From Eubacterium uniforme (GTDB lineage Bacteria; Bacillota; Clostridia; Lachnospirales; Lachnospiraceae), in assembly GCF_900167115.1 (NCBI RefSeq), contig NZ_FUXZ01000006.1:135173-199172 (forward strand): a stretch of 64,000 bases of DNA, given 5' to 3'. The position numbers were made by a program, and so were the translations under genes. Positions 45,666 through 54,707 of the stretch are shown piece by piece. Each line of letters starts with the position of its first letter. The stretch's first letter is position 1. The notes below the pieces were generated by a model. That model worked only from the letters and a program-made list of their open reading frames with translations, made no database searches and was not told the origin of the DNA.

Positions 45666-45673
45666 ACGATTTA

Positions 45674-46363
45674 TTATTTTTGTTCTAACTGGAATTTTTC
45701 TCCAGAATATAAATTCAAAACTTTTCCACTATTTTCTGTCTGAGCTAAATAATATGTTCCCATATCATCAATTCTATCGTACATTATTCTATCAATTTCG
45801 AATTCTTTACCATCTGTAGTCACAATAAAGTAACCATCTTTATTATCAGATCCCTTATCCTTCTTTTCATTTACACTTACTTCTACGTATTTAAAAGATT
45901 CTTTTAAATAATCATAGTTTGGATTATCAGGATATGGCTCTTCACGTCCATAAATAATCTTAGCTGAATAAGCGCTGCCCGCTAAAATTGCTAAAGTTAA
46001 AATAGATAAGAAAAATGTTCTTACAAATACATAATGACGACTCTTTGATAAAATGCTTAAAAATACTAAAACTAAGAAAACACACCATGCCACACATATA
46101 CCCAAAATTCCCATGTGTACGTTATCCCAAAAATCTAGCATTTTTTCTGAGTTTTCAACACAAACTCTATGGTCTTCTTCTAACGTATTATCTGTAATTA
46201 CTGCCTTAGTATCCTTAAGTTGCATCTTTTCATATCTTTCAACTCGATCGTTATCATATTCACTTTGAATAGTGAATGATTCTAGAAAACCTAATCCTAC
46301 TAAAATAATAGTTGCAACGACAAAAAGAATTCCAAAAAAAACGGTAATCTTCTTCATAATCAA
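45674..46363 (-). CDS. Small membrane protein, paralogue of the gene at 3.6 kb
   Basis: 229 residues with three membrane segments near 7-27, 85-107 and 117-136, and a C-terminal soluble tail. The order RYEKM, LEEDH, membrane pair, NYDYxKE, YFIVTTDGKEFEI, MYDRIDDMGTYYLA and KFQL parallels the protein at 3613-4317. AAGGAG lies 7 bases before the start MIMKK. Its stop is 9 bases from the outer stem of the RT-linked RNA element, so the element may be transcribed from this gene's promoter. A direct role with the reverse transcriptase is possible but unproven. Confidence 0.72.
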   Translation of the reverse strand: MIMKKITVFFGILFVVATIILVGLGFLESFTIQSEYDNDRVERYEKMQLKDTKAVITDNTLEEDHRVCVENSEKMLDFWDNVHMGILGICVAWCVFLVLVFLSILSKSRHYVFVRTFFLSILTLAILAGSAYSAKIIYGREEPYPDNPNYDYLKESFKYVEVSVNEKKDKGSDNKDGYFIVTTDGKEFEIDRIMYDRIDDMGTYYLAQTENSGKVLNLYSGEKFQLEQK

Positions 46364-46393
46364 TATCTCCTTTTTTGCCCTATATATCTATAA

Positions 46394-46423
46394 AACTCCT
46401 CAGACTTGTAACTCTGAGGAGTT
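46394..46423 (-). terminator. Terminator of lysS
   Basis: An 11-bp perfect stem (AACTCCTCAGA / TCTGAGGAGTT) with an 8-base loop, then TTTTATAG on the minus strand. Confidence 0.85.
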
Positions 46424-46481
46424 CCATAAATTCATTACTTAAATTCCTTTTTTGTATCTTAAATTCTCTAGCAAATAGTAA

Positions 46482-48470
46482 TTAATACAATTTAGCTCCT
46501 GCAGGAATATGATTATCAACCATAAGAAGGTGAAGTTCTTCATCCTCACTATCCTTAATATTATTAACAGCTGATAATAACATACCACATGATTCAATTC
46601 CCATCATCTTTCTTGGTGGAAGATTTACAATAGCAATAAGTGTCTTACCAACAAGATCTTCTGGTTCATAAAAATCATGAATTCCTGAAAGAATTGTTCT
46701 ATCTGTTCCTGTTCCATCATCAAGAGTGAACTGTAAAAGTTTCTTACTCTTTGGAACTGCTTCACAAGCCTTAACCTTAACTGCTCTAAAGTCAGACTTA
46801 CTAAATGTATCAAAATCAACAGCCTCTTCAAATAAAGGCTCGATTGCAACCTTACTAAAATCAATCTGATTATTAGGTGTAAAGAATCCACCGCTTGTGC
46901 TTTCTGCATCATCACTACCTGATTTCTTGTCAGCATCAAGTGACTTCATAGTCGGGAATAATAATACATCCCTAATAGCCTGGCTATCTGTAAGTAACAT
47001 AGCCATTCTATCGATACCAAAACCAATACCACCTGTAGGAGGCATACCGATTTCAAGTGCATTAAGGAAGTCTTCATCTGTATGCTCAGCTTCATCATCA
47101 CCTGCAGCAAATGCTTCTTCCTGTGCAGCGAATCTTGCTCTCTGATCGATTGGGTCATTAAGTTCTGAGTATGCATTAGCCATTTCCCAACCATTCATAA
47201 AGAATTCAAATCTTTCTACGTATTCTGGATTCTCTGGTTTCTTCTTTGTAAGTGGAGAAATCTCGATTGGATGATCCATGATAAATGTAGGCTGAATAAG
47301 GTGTTCCTCAACATACTTTTCAAAGAATGCATTAAGAATATCACCCTTCTTATGACGTTCTTCGTACTCTACACCGTGTTCATCAGCAAGCTTTCTTGCT
47401 TCTTCAACATCTTTAACTTCATTCCAGTCAACACCAGAATACTGCTTAACTGCATCAACCATAGTAAGTCTAGCAAATGGCTTTGATAAATCCATTTCGA
47501 TTCCGTTATATGTAATAACCTCACTACCTGTTACAGCTTTTGCAAGATGTCTATATAAGTTTTCTGTTAAATCCATCATACCATTATAATCTGTGTATGC
47601 CTGGTATAATTCCATAAGTGTAAACTCTGGGTTATGTCTTGTATCAACACCTTCATTTCTGTACACACGACCGATTTCGTAAACTCTTTCAAGTCCACCA
47701 ACAATAAGTCTCTTTAAATATAATTCAAGTGAAATACGAAGCTTAACATCTTCATCAAGTGAATTATAATGTGTAAAGAAAGGTCTAGCTGCTGCACCAC
47801 CTGCATTATGAACTAATGTAGGAGTTTCAACTTCCATAAATCCCTGTCCATCAAGATATCTTCTGATTTCACTAATCATCTTAGATCTCTTAATAAATGT
47901 ATTCTTGCTTTCCTCGTTCATAATAAGGTCAACATATCTCTGTCTATATCTAAGATCTGTGTTAGTTAAACCATGGTGCTTTTCTGGTAAGATCTGAAGA
48001 CTCTTTGAAAGAAGAGTAACTGATGTAGCGTGAATACTCATTTCACCAGTCTTAGTCTTGAAAGGATATCCTACAACACCAACGATATCACCGATATCCA
48101 TCTTCTTAAAGTCAAGGTATTCCTGCCAAGGTTCTTCCTTACTTACATCACCTCTAGCAACGTATACCTGGATGTTTCCATCTCTATCCTGAATATTACA
48201 GAATGAGGCCTTACCCATAACACGTTTCAACATCATACGACCTGCAATAGAAACAAGCTTACTATCATCTTTAATAAGCTTACCTTCTTCATCATGCATA
48301 CACTCAAGTTTATCGAAGTTATCCTTAATCTCCTGTGTGTGGTATGTTACATCATATTTTGTTATAACAAATGGATCCTTTCCTTCTGCCTGTAGATTAG
48401 CTAACTTTTCTCTACGAACCTTTAATAACTGATTAAGATCCATTTCCGCGTTATTGTTCTGACCTGCCAT
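46482..48470 (-). CDS. lysS: Class II lysyl-tRNA synthetase with C-terminal tRNA-binding domain
   Basis: 662 residues; typical bacterial LysRS has about 500. The N-terminal OB fold (VSIAGRMMLKRVMGKASFCN) and class II core (motif 2 YRNEGVDTRHNPEFTLMELY, motif 3 GFGIDRMAMLLT) are complete. After about residue 545 a Trbp111/EMAP-like tRNA-binding domain is fused: FSKSDFRAVKVKACEAVPKS, LVGKTLIAIVNLPPRKMMGI and ESCGMLLSA. The extra domain should raise tRNA affinity. It follows greA by 115 bases on the same strand, with a hairpin in the gap, so partial co-transcription is possible. Confidence 0.95.
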   Translation of the reverse strand: MAGQNNNAEMDLNQLLKVRREKLANLQAEGKDPFVITKYDVTYHTQEIKDNFDKLECMHDEEGKLIKDDSKLVSIAGRMMLKRVMGKASFCNIQDRDGNIQVYVARGDVSKEEPWQEYLDFKKMDIGDIVGVVGYPFKTKTGEMSIHATSVTLLSKSLQILPEKHHGLTNTDLRYRQRYVDLIMNEESKNTFIKRSKMISEIRRYLDGQGFMEVETPTLVHNAGGAAARPFFTHYNSLDEDVKLRISLELYLKRLIVGGLERVYEIGRVYRNEGVDTRHNPEFTLMELYQAYTDYNGMMDLTENLYRHLAKAVTGSEVITYNGIEMDLSKPFARLTMVDAVKQYSGVDWNEVKDVEEARKLADEHGVEYEERHKKGDILNAFFEKYVEEHLIQPTFIMDHPIEISPLTKKKPENPEYVERFEFFMNGWEMANAYSELNDPIDQRARFAAQEEAFAAGDDEAEHTDEDFLNALEIGMPPTGGIGFGIDRMAMLLTDSQAIRDVLLFPTMKSLDADKKSGSDDAESTSGGFFTPNNQIDFSKVAIEPLFEEAVDFDTFSKSDFRAVKVKACEAVPKSKKLLQFTLDDGTGTDRTILSGIHDFYEPEDLVGKTLIAIVNLPPRKMMGIESCGMLLSAVNNIKDSEDEELHLLMVDNHIPAGAKLY

Positions 48471-48585
48471 AATATCTCCTTACTTATATTTCTTACTTAT
48501 ATTATTATAGGATTCCATTACTTGTATAACAGAATCCTTATTTTTATTACTTTATAACAATTTAGGTTATTATTTAAACACTCTA

Positions 48586-49077
48586 TTATTCATCTATTTT
48601 GTGAATCTCAAGAATTTCATATTTATATTCACCTGCTGGTGCTTCAAATGTAGCAACATCACCAACTTCTTTACCCATAAGAGCTGCTCCAAGAGGTGAT
48701 TCATTTGAAATCTTACCTAAACGGCTATTAGCTTCTGTTGAACCCACGATCTGAAGTTTCTTCTCGCCTTCTCCACCAAGTGGTTTAACTCTAACTTCAC
48801 AACCTACGTTAATCTTTGTAAGATCAACATCGTCTTCATCAACAACTTCAACATTCTTTAAAATCTGTTCAATATCTTCAATTCTAGCTTCGATATCTCT
48901 CTGCTCGTCCTTAGCTGCATCGTATTCAGCATTTTCAGAAAGGTCACCCTGTTCTCTTGCTTCCTTAATCTTCTCTGCAACTTCTTTTCTCTTATTAGCT
49001 TTTAAATCTTCAAGTTCATCCTGAAGTTTTTTCATACCTGAATATGTAATAACAATTTTCTTTGATTCAGCCATCAT
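48586..49077 (-). CDS. greA: Transcription elongation factor GreA
   Basis: 163 residues with the GreA plan: an N-terminal coiled coil bearing the acidic tip (EAREQGDLSENAEYDAAKDE) and a C-terminal FKBP-like domain (IVGSTEANSRLGKISNESPL). It rescues backtracked RNA polymerase by stimulating transcript cleavage. AAAGGGGC lies before two adjacent ATG codons; either may be used. The greA-lysS order is common in Clostridia. Confidence 0.95.
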   Translation of the reverse strand: MMAESKKIVITYSGMKKLQDELEDLKANKRKEVAEKIKEAREQGDLSENAEYDAAKDEQRDIEARIEDIEQILKNVEVVDEDDVDLTKINVGCEVRVKPLGGEGEKKLQIVGSTEANSRLGKISNESPLGAALMGKEVGDVATFEAPAGEYKYEILEIHKIDE

Positions 49078-49182
49078 TATGCCCCTTTCAACTTATATAT
49101 AATTTTTCAAGCATCAACATATAGTTATCCACAATGCCAAATATTATAAACTAATAGTACAATAATGTCAAGTATCCAAACC

Positions 49183-51030
49183 TTATCTATGATTCTTCTT
49201 TGTCTTTTTAACCTTATACATTTCAGCATCAGCCTGCTGTATAAGTTCTATCAATGAATCTGATTCTTCCGGTACTGTAATTATATAACCAACACTTGCA
49301 TCTAACTCATATGGCCTATCAAAGTTTTCATTCTTTTTCTTAAGTTCAGTATAAAATCTCTTTTCAAAAATCTCAGCAAATTCATCGCCTCTTCCAACAA
49401 CGACAAATTCATCTCCACCGATTCTGCCACATACATCTATCTGGCCACAAGCCATTTCAATAATTCTTGATATAGCTATAATAGTTGTATCGCCTTCTTT
49501 ATGGCCATATGTATCATTTATAACTTTAAGTCCATCAACATCTATAAAAATAACAGATATAGGTGCCTTTGCTTTAACACATTCTTCAAAAATATATCCA
49601 GCATTAATATTAAAACCGTTTCTGTTGTAAATTCCACATAACGAATCTAATACATTTAGTTTTGAAATGCTTTCAATGGCATTACCTATACACATTGTAA
49701 TTGTATGACAATGCTTACTATATATTGGAAAATCCGTATTAGACATAATATAATATCCAAGAATCCTTGGGCCAAAATGTAGTGGAATATAATAACTTAT
49801 ATTACCGCTTGACATTTGAATTTCAGGTCTAAGTTGCTTACTAGGAAAACTCCTAACTGAATGCTTCTCACCATGATCCCAAATAAGAGGAGCAGTCATC
49901 GCTTCTGGATAATTATCACCTTTTTTATCTATTGAAATTGTATTATATGTTTTCTCCCAATCACTTACGAGACAAAGACTAAAATCCCTACACTCAATAG
50001 CCTCAAGTAATTCTAAGATGGCATTAGAACATTCCTCTATATTCTTACTAACAGCTAATGCAGCAATCAATTTATTGAGCATATGAATACCAGTATAAGT
50101 ACGCTCAATTTTAATTGATATTTCTTTTCTAAATTCCAAATTATTTTCTTCATTATTTATCTGACATCCACAGCTTTCAGCATATACAGGCTCAGCATCC
50201 ATAAGTGTACTGCGTGGTTGTTCTTCACCTTTCATAAGAGAATATAATACTTCACAAGCCTTAACTCCAGAAGCAAAAAGTGGTCTCTTAATAGTTGTAA
50301 GAACAGGAAATGATTGTCTAGCATTAAAAATATTATCAAATCCAGTTATAATTACATCATCAGGCACTTTAACCCCATTAGACTGAAGTTTATTCATTGC
50401 AGTAAGAGCCATACTATCATTAGCGCATACAAATGCATCCGGCAAACTTAAACCAGAATCAAAAAATTCTTCAATTGCATGAATTCCATCATAACTTCTA
50501 AAGAACCCCTTATATAAACGTTTATCTTCGTCAAAATCAAGTCCATTTTCTGAAAGAGCATCTCTGAAAGCTTGATATCTTGCCTTAGCTTCAGGATTCT
50601 CTTCAGGTCCAGCTATAAAATTAAATGTTTTAGCACCATGCACTTTTATAAGATGTTCTACCAATTTTTTCATAACTGCATAATTATCTATGCTTACATC
50701 ATAAAACTCTTCATAATCCTTAGTCTCAAATATAACCGAAGGGATTCCTGATGCCTTAACACTATCAATTATCGTATTTCTTATAGTAGAATTAGAAAAA
50801 GTATTAGTCATAAGAATAGCCCCATCAAACATTGCTAAATTTGGAAGCTTATATATGCTATATTCTCCATCATCAAATGTATTATTCTCAACTGCTCCCC
50901 CAAAAGAAGCAAAATATGAAATATTTATAGCATGTTCTTTAGCATAATCATTAATTCCACGTATAATCTGATAAGGATATTCCTCATCCATACCACATAC
51001 AAAAGCCGCCACATTAAAAATTTTCTTCAT
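49183..51030 (-). CDS. LacI-type ligand-binding domain fused to a GGDEF diguanylate cyclase
   Basis: About 615 residues from the ATG after GGAGGG; a TTG five codons earlier is part of that site. Residues 1-290 are a periplasmic-binding-protein-like sensor of the LacI kind (VCANDSMALTAMNKLQSNGV, VIITGFDN) without a DNA-binding head. A linker of about 150 residues follows, perhaps a GAF-like fold. The GGDEF domain is at about 455-615, with GGDEF intact and FIDVDGLKVINDTYGHKEGD, so it should make c-di-GMP. No signal peptide or membrane helix: a cytosolic metabolite sensor. Inhibitory-site RxxD residues are not obvious. Confidence 0.88.
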   Translation of the reverse strand: MKKIFNVAAFVCGMDEEYPYQIIRGINDYAKEHAINISYFASFGGAVENNTFDDGEYSIYKLPNLAMFDGAILMTNTFSNSTIRNTIIDSVKASGIPSVIFETKDYEEFYDVSIDNYAVMKKLVEHLIKVHGAKTFNFIAGPEENPEAKARYQAFRDALSENGLDFDEDKRLYKGFFRSYDGIHAIEEFFDSGLSLPDAFVCANDSMALTAMNKLQSNGVKVPDDVIITGFDNIFNARQSFPVLTTIKRPLFASGVKACEVLYSLMKGEEQPRSTLMDAEPVYAESCGCQINNEENNLEFRKEISIKIERTYTGIHMLNKLIAALAVSKNIEECSNAILELLEAIECRDFSLCLVSDWEKTYNTISIDKKGDNYPEAMTAPLIWDHGEKHSVRSFPSKQLRPEIQMSSGNISYYIPLHFGPRILGYYIMSNTDFPIYSKHCHTITMCIGNAIESISKLNVLDSLCGIYNRNGFNINAGYIFEECVKAKAPISVIFIDVDGLKVINDTYGHKEGDTTIIAISRIIEMACGQIDVCGRIGGDEFVVVGRGDEFAEIFEKRFYTELKKKNENFDRPYELDASVGYIITVPEESDSLIELIQQADAEMYKVKKTKKNHR

Positions 51031-51143
51031 ATTATAACCCTCCAATATTTTTAAAATATCTTCTCCTTTTTATTATAACACCTATAACATATACAAAACA
51101 AACTATTTAATCAAATTTACACTTTCCCATCGTGTATACTAAA

Positions 51144-51168
51144 AAGAACCTACACTATGTAGGTCCTT
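51144..51168 (-). terminator. Terminator at the end of the fatty-acid cluster
   Basis: Arms AAGAACCTACA / TGTAGGTCCTT with one mismatch and a 3-base loop, followed by TTTTTAG on the minus strand, after the MarR gene. Confidence 0.8.
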
Positions 51169-51179
51169 ATGCTATACAA

Positions 51180-51632
51180 TTAATCTCTTTTATGACTTAA
51201 ATCTACCTCAGGCATAAGCTCTTCACTCATAACCTCTAAAACTCTTTTAACAAATTTAAGTTCTTCCTTCGTGAAACGCTTTTCCATGCGTTCCATTACT
51301 TCAGTAAGATAACTATTACTAATATTATAATACTCTAAGTATTTCTCAGTTACTTCAAGATAACACTCTCGTTTGTCAACATCTGATCTTACTTTTCTAA
51401 TATAGCCTTTCTTAACAAGATTATTAATCTTATAAGCAGCATTAGGCGATGAGATATTAGCAACTCTTGAAAACTCAGCAACTGTTGGTTTTCCAAGTGC
51501 ATATATAATTTCCATGCAGAAAGTTTCCACTGTTGTAAGTGAAGCTTCTCTTTCTTTTAATCTTTCAAAAGCTTTTTGATAAAAATGCAATTTAAATTTC
51601 ATATATACTTCTGAAAACGCATCTTTAAGCAT
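51180..51632 (-). CDS. MarR-family regulator, probably FabT-like
   Basis: 150 residues with the MarR winged helix at about 30-105: AEFSRVANISSPNAAYKINN is the recognition helix-turn-helix and GYIRKVRSDVDKRECYLEVT the wing. In Firmicutes the MarR protein FabT represses fatty-acid synthesis genes when bound to acyl-ACP, and here the gene lies directly downstream of fabZ. The palindromes around the operon promoter are candidate targets. Its position at the far end, not the start, of the cluster differs from streptococci. The gene has its own 110-base leader. Confidence 0.85.
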   Translation of the reverse strand: MLKDAFSEVYMKFKLHFYQKAFERLKEREASLTTVETFCMEIIYALGKPTVAEFSRVANISSPNAAYKINNLVKKGYIRKVRSDVDKRECYLEVTEKYLEYYNISNSYLTEVMERMEKRFTKEELKFVKRVLEVMSEELMPEVDLSHKRD

Positions 51633-51743
51633 CTTATAATTCCTCCCTATTCTCCTACGATTTCAAATCAAAGGAGCCCCTGTAATTTTATTCTCTGTCA
51701 AGCATAAACCTAACTAAGCGTAAAATACGAGATAATTATAACA

Positions 51744-52175
51744 TCACTCATTTGCAATTGCAAATGTTAATTGTGCGCTTGCTGCCACCTTTCCATTAAC
51801 CTTAGCTACTGCATCAGCAATGCCAACAGGTCCTTTTCTTTGAACCATAGTTGTCTCTAATTCTAATACGTCACCAGGAATTACTCTCTGCTTAAATCTA
51901 GCATTCTTAATTCCACCAAATAATACAATCTTACCCTTATTTTCAGGAAGACTTAATGCTGCAACTGCTCCTACCTGAGCAAGTGCTTCTATTATAAGTA
52001 CGCCTGGCATTATTGGGTTACCTGGAAAGTGTCCCATGAATTGCATTTCATTTGCTGAAACACATTTTATCCCCTTAGCTGATTCGCCTGGTGTGCAATC
52101 TGTAATTCTATCCACTAACAAAAATGGATATCTATGTGGTAAAATCTCTTGAATCTGATTTATATCAAGTTCCAT
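51744..52175 (-). CDS. fabZ: 3-hydroxyacyl-ACP dehydratase FabZ
   Basis: 143 residues, hot-dog fold. It removes water from 3-hydroxyacyl-ACP in fatty-acid elongation. The motifs are [13 protein letters not shown] and [20 protein letters not shown], with the catalytic His and Glu present. AAGGAG lies before the ATG. It is the last enzyme gene in the cluster, about 70 bases after fabF. Confidence 0.96.
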   Translation of the reverse strand: MELDINQIQEILPHRYPFLLVDRITDCTPGESAKGIKCVSANEMQFMGHFPGNPIMPGVLIIEALAQVGAVAALSLPENKGKIVLFGGIKNARFKQRVIPGDVLELETTMVQRKGPVGIADAVAKVNGKVAASAQLTFAIANE

Positions 52176-52244
52176 TTCATTCTCCTTTAACTACTAATTA
52201 AAAATATTCTACTCTAATCTATTATTTCAGCATATCCCAACAAT

Positions 52245-53480
52245 CTAAGCATCTAGCTTCTTAAACAATACTGTTGCATTATGACCACCAAATCCAAGTG
52301 AATTTGAAATAGCCGCATTAACTGTAACCTTTCTAGCTTCATTTGGTACGATGTCAAGGTCGCATTCCTCATCAGGAACCTTGTAGTTCACAGTTGGTGG
52401 AACCACGTCATTTGCTACACTAAGCGCTGTAATAATAGCCTCAACAGCACCACTTGCGCCAAGCATGTGTCCAGTCATTGACTTTGTTGAACTAACTAAA
52501 ACCTTGTCATAGCAATCAGCAAATGCTTTCTTAATAGCAAGTGTTTCGCCTTTATCATTAAGTCTTGTTGATGTACCATGAGCGTTAATATATGTAATGT
52601 CTTCTGGAGACAAATTTGCATCCTTAATTGCAAGTTCCATACACTTAGCTGCTCCACTACCATCTTCAAGTGGAGCTGTAATATGATTTGCATCACATGT
52701 TGCACCGTAGCCAGCGATTTCACAATAGATGTGTGCGCCACGTGCCTTAGCATGTTCATATTCTTCAAGAACAAGTACACCTGCACCTTCGCCCATAACG
52801 AAGCCTGTTCTTTCCTTATCAAATGGAATTGAGGCACGGTTTGGATCATCAGATGTTGAAAGCGCATGCATTGATGTAAAGCCACCGATACCAAGTTCAT
52901 CAACTGCTGCTTCTGAACCACCGCAAAGCATTACATCCTGATAGCCATCACGAATCTGTCTGAATGCATCACCAACTGCATTAGTACCACTGGCACAAGC
53001 AGTAACTACTGATGTACAGATTCCCTTGAAGCCTGTCTTAATTGCGACATTACCTGCACCCATGTTTGCGATTGCAAGTGGAATAAAGTATGGAGATACT
53101 CTTTCATATCCACGCTCTAATGCTCTCTTTGTTTCTTTCTGAATTGTTCCAATTCCACCGATACCTGATGAGAATATAATTCCGCATCTGTATGGATCTT
53201 CTTCATCGATTTTAATTCCTGAATCATTGATAGCTTCATTTGCTGCGCAGATTGCATAGATAATGTATTCATCCATCTTTCTAAGCTCTGATTTTTCAAG
53301 TACACCTTCAGGACTAAAATCTTTAAGTTCGCCTGCAACCTTTACCTTATAATCAGTTGCATCATATCTTTTAATGTAATCAATACCGCATTTACCTGCT
53401 TTAATTGATTCCCACATATCTTTAATATTATTTCCGACTGGTGTTAATGCACCAAGACCTGTAACTACAACTTTTCTCAT
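52245..53480 (-). CDS. fabF: 3-oxoacyl-ACP synthase II FabF
   Basis: 411 residues of thiolase fold. It condenses malonyl-ACP with acyl-ACP. The active Cys is in VVTACASGTNAVGDA and the two His are in NAHGTST and KSMTGHMLGASG; LGFGGHNATVLFKK closes the fold. AGGAGG lies before the ATG. It is separated from fabG by 435 bases that contain the 126-bp hairpin repeats, a break in an otherwise compact operon. Confidence 0.96.
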   Translation of the reverse strand: MRKVVVTGLGALTPVGNNIKDMWESIKAGKCGIDYIKRYDATDYKVKVAGELKDFSPEGVLEKSELRKMDEYIIYAICAANEAINDSGIKIDEEDPYRCGIIFSSGIGGIGTIQKETKRALERGYERVSPYFIPLAIANMGAGNVAIKTGFKGICTSVVTACASGTNAVGDAFRQIRDGYQDVMLCGGSEAAVDELGIGGFTSMHALSTSDDPNRASIPFDKERTGFVMGEGAGVLVLEEYEHAKARGAHIYCEIAGYGATCDANHITAPLEDGSGAAKCMELAIKDANLSPEDITYINAHGTSTRLNDKGETLAIKKAFADCYDKVLVSSTKSMTGHMLGASGAVEAIITALSVANDVVPPTVNYKVPDEECDLDIVPNEARKVTVNAAISNSLGFGGHNATVLFKKLDA

Positions 53481-53559
53481 CTATTCCTCCATTCGATTTT
53501 CATATAACTTCATCTAAGCGAAAATGCAGTACACTTTTAATATATTTTTCATTTGGCAG

Positions 53560-53905
53560 TGTGATTTTGAAAAACCCACATTTGCACTGCCTTTTTTATA
53601 TATATAACTTGCTTCCTAGCAGTGCATTTGGCCATATCCTTCTTTTACACTGCCCACCACCTACTATAGCAAGTTAGATTTACGGGCGAAATCGAGATTT
53701 CAACGATTTGCACTGCTCTTTCACCCTCCACAACTTGCTTCCTGGCAGTGCATTTGGCCATATCCTTCATTTGCACTGCCTACCACCTACTAAAGCAAGT
53801 TAGATTTACGGGTGAAATCGAGATTTCAACGATTTGCACTGCTCTTTCACTCTTAACAAGTTGCTTCCTAGCAGTGCATTTGGCCATATCCTTCTTTTAC
53901 ACTGC
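53560..53905. repeat. Nested hairpin repeats, period 126 bp, between fabG and fabF
   Basis: About three copies. In the full middle unit an outer stem AACTTGCT/AGCAAGTT (53732 onward) encloses an inner stem GGCAGTGCA/TGCACTGCC. A linker with GAAATCGAGATTTC, itself self-complementary, and GATTTGCACTGC joins units. Copy 1 and 3 have CTAGCAGTGCA and TTACACTGCC, less perfect. The first part (GGCAGTG...CACTGCC then TTTTTTATA) could terminate plus-strand transcription. The AACTTGCTT anchor is shared with the array at 27.6 kb, though the key arms differ. No gene lies here. Confidence 0.85.
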
Positions 53906-53915
53906 CCTACGCACA

Positions 53916-54653
53916 TTATATTGCCATGCCGCCGTCTACACTTAATACCTGGCCTGTGATATATCTTGAATTGTCACCAGCAAGGAATACTACTGCATTA
54001 GCAATATCCTCTGGCTTACCCATTTCTTTTAATGGAATTGCATCAGCAATTTTTTTCTTAGCTTCTTCAGGTAAAACATCAGTCATGTCTGTTTCAATCA
54101 TTCCTGGTGCAACAGCATTTACTCTTACATTCTTCTTTGCAAGTTCTCTTGCAAGAGACTTAGTCATACCAATAACGCCTGCCTTTGAAGCTGAGTAATT
54201 AACCTGACCTGCATTACCCATGATTCCAACAACTGAACTCATGTTAATAATGCTGCCCTTTCTCTTTCTAAGCATAAGTTTTGATACTTCCCTAGCCATG
54301 TAAAAGCTGCCCTTTAAATTTACATCCAAAACATCAGAGAAATCATCATCACCAAGTCTAATCATTAAATTATCCTTTGTAATACCTGCGTTATTAACAA
54401 GCACATCGATATCACCGAATTTTTCATTAGTTTCTTTAACAAATGCTGAGCATTCTTCACTATCACTTACATCAAACTTCTTAATGAATACATTTGCTCC
54501 GGCTTCTTCAAGAAGTGATTTAACTTCATTTGCTTCATCATCCTTACTTCTGTAACTAAAAGCAATGTCATATCCTTCCTTTGCAAGTTTTAAACATATG
54601 GCTCTTCCGATACCTCTGCTTCCACCTGTTACTATTGCAGTTTTTCTACTCAC
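53916..54653 (-). CDS. fabG: 3-oxoacyl-ACP reductase FabG
   Basis: 245 residues, short-chain dehydrogenase fold. The NADPH loop is VTGGSRGIGRAI; the catalytic Ser, Tyr and Lys lie in MSSVVGIMGN and VNYSASKAGVIG. NNAG is present. It reduces 3-oxoacyl-ACP. AGGAGG-like GGAGGAATT precedes the ATG. It follows fabD by 54 bases. Confidence 0.95.
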   Translation of the reverse strand: MSRKTAIVTGGSRGIGRAICLKLAKEGYDIAFSYRSKDDEANEVKSLLEEAGANVFIKKFDVSDSEECSAFVKETNEKFGDIDVLVNNAGITKDNLMIRLGDDDFSDVLDVNLKGSFYMAREVSKLMLRKRKGSIINMSSVVGIMGNAGQVNYSASKAGVIGMTKSLARELAKKNVRVNAVAPGMIETDMTDVLPEEAKKKIADAIPLKEMGKPEDIANAVVFLAGDNSRYITGQVLSVDGGMAI

Positions 54654-54707
54654 TTTTTAATTCCTCCAATTTTAGTTTTTAAACTATTTGTTCTTAAATT
54701 TAGTTAA

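Noticed and set aside
44258..45668. Diversity-generating retroelement
   Set aside because: No template/variable repeat pair with adenine-specific differences was found, and the small neighbouring protein is DUF6483-like rather than an Avd four-helix protein.
48471..48585. T-box leader for lysS
   Set aside because: The gap is too short and lacks the T-box sequence; only a modest hairpin is present.
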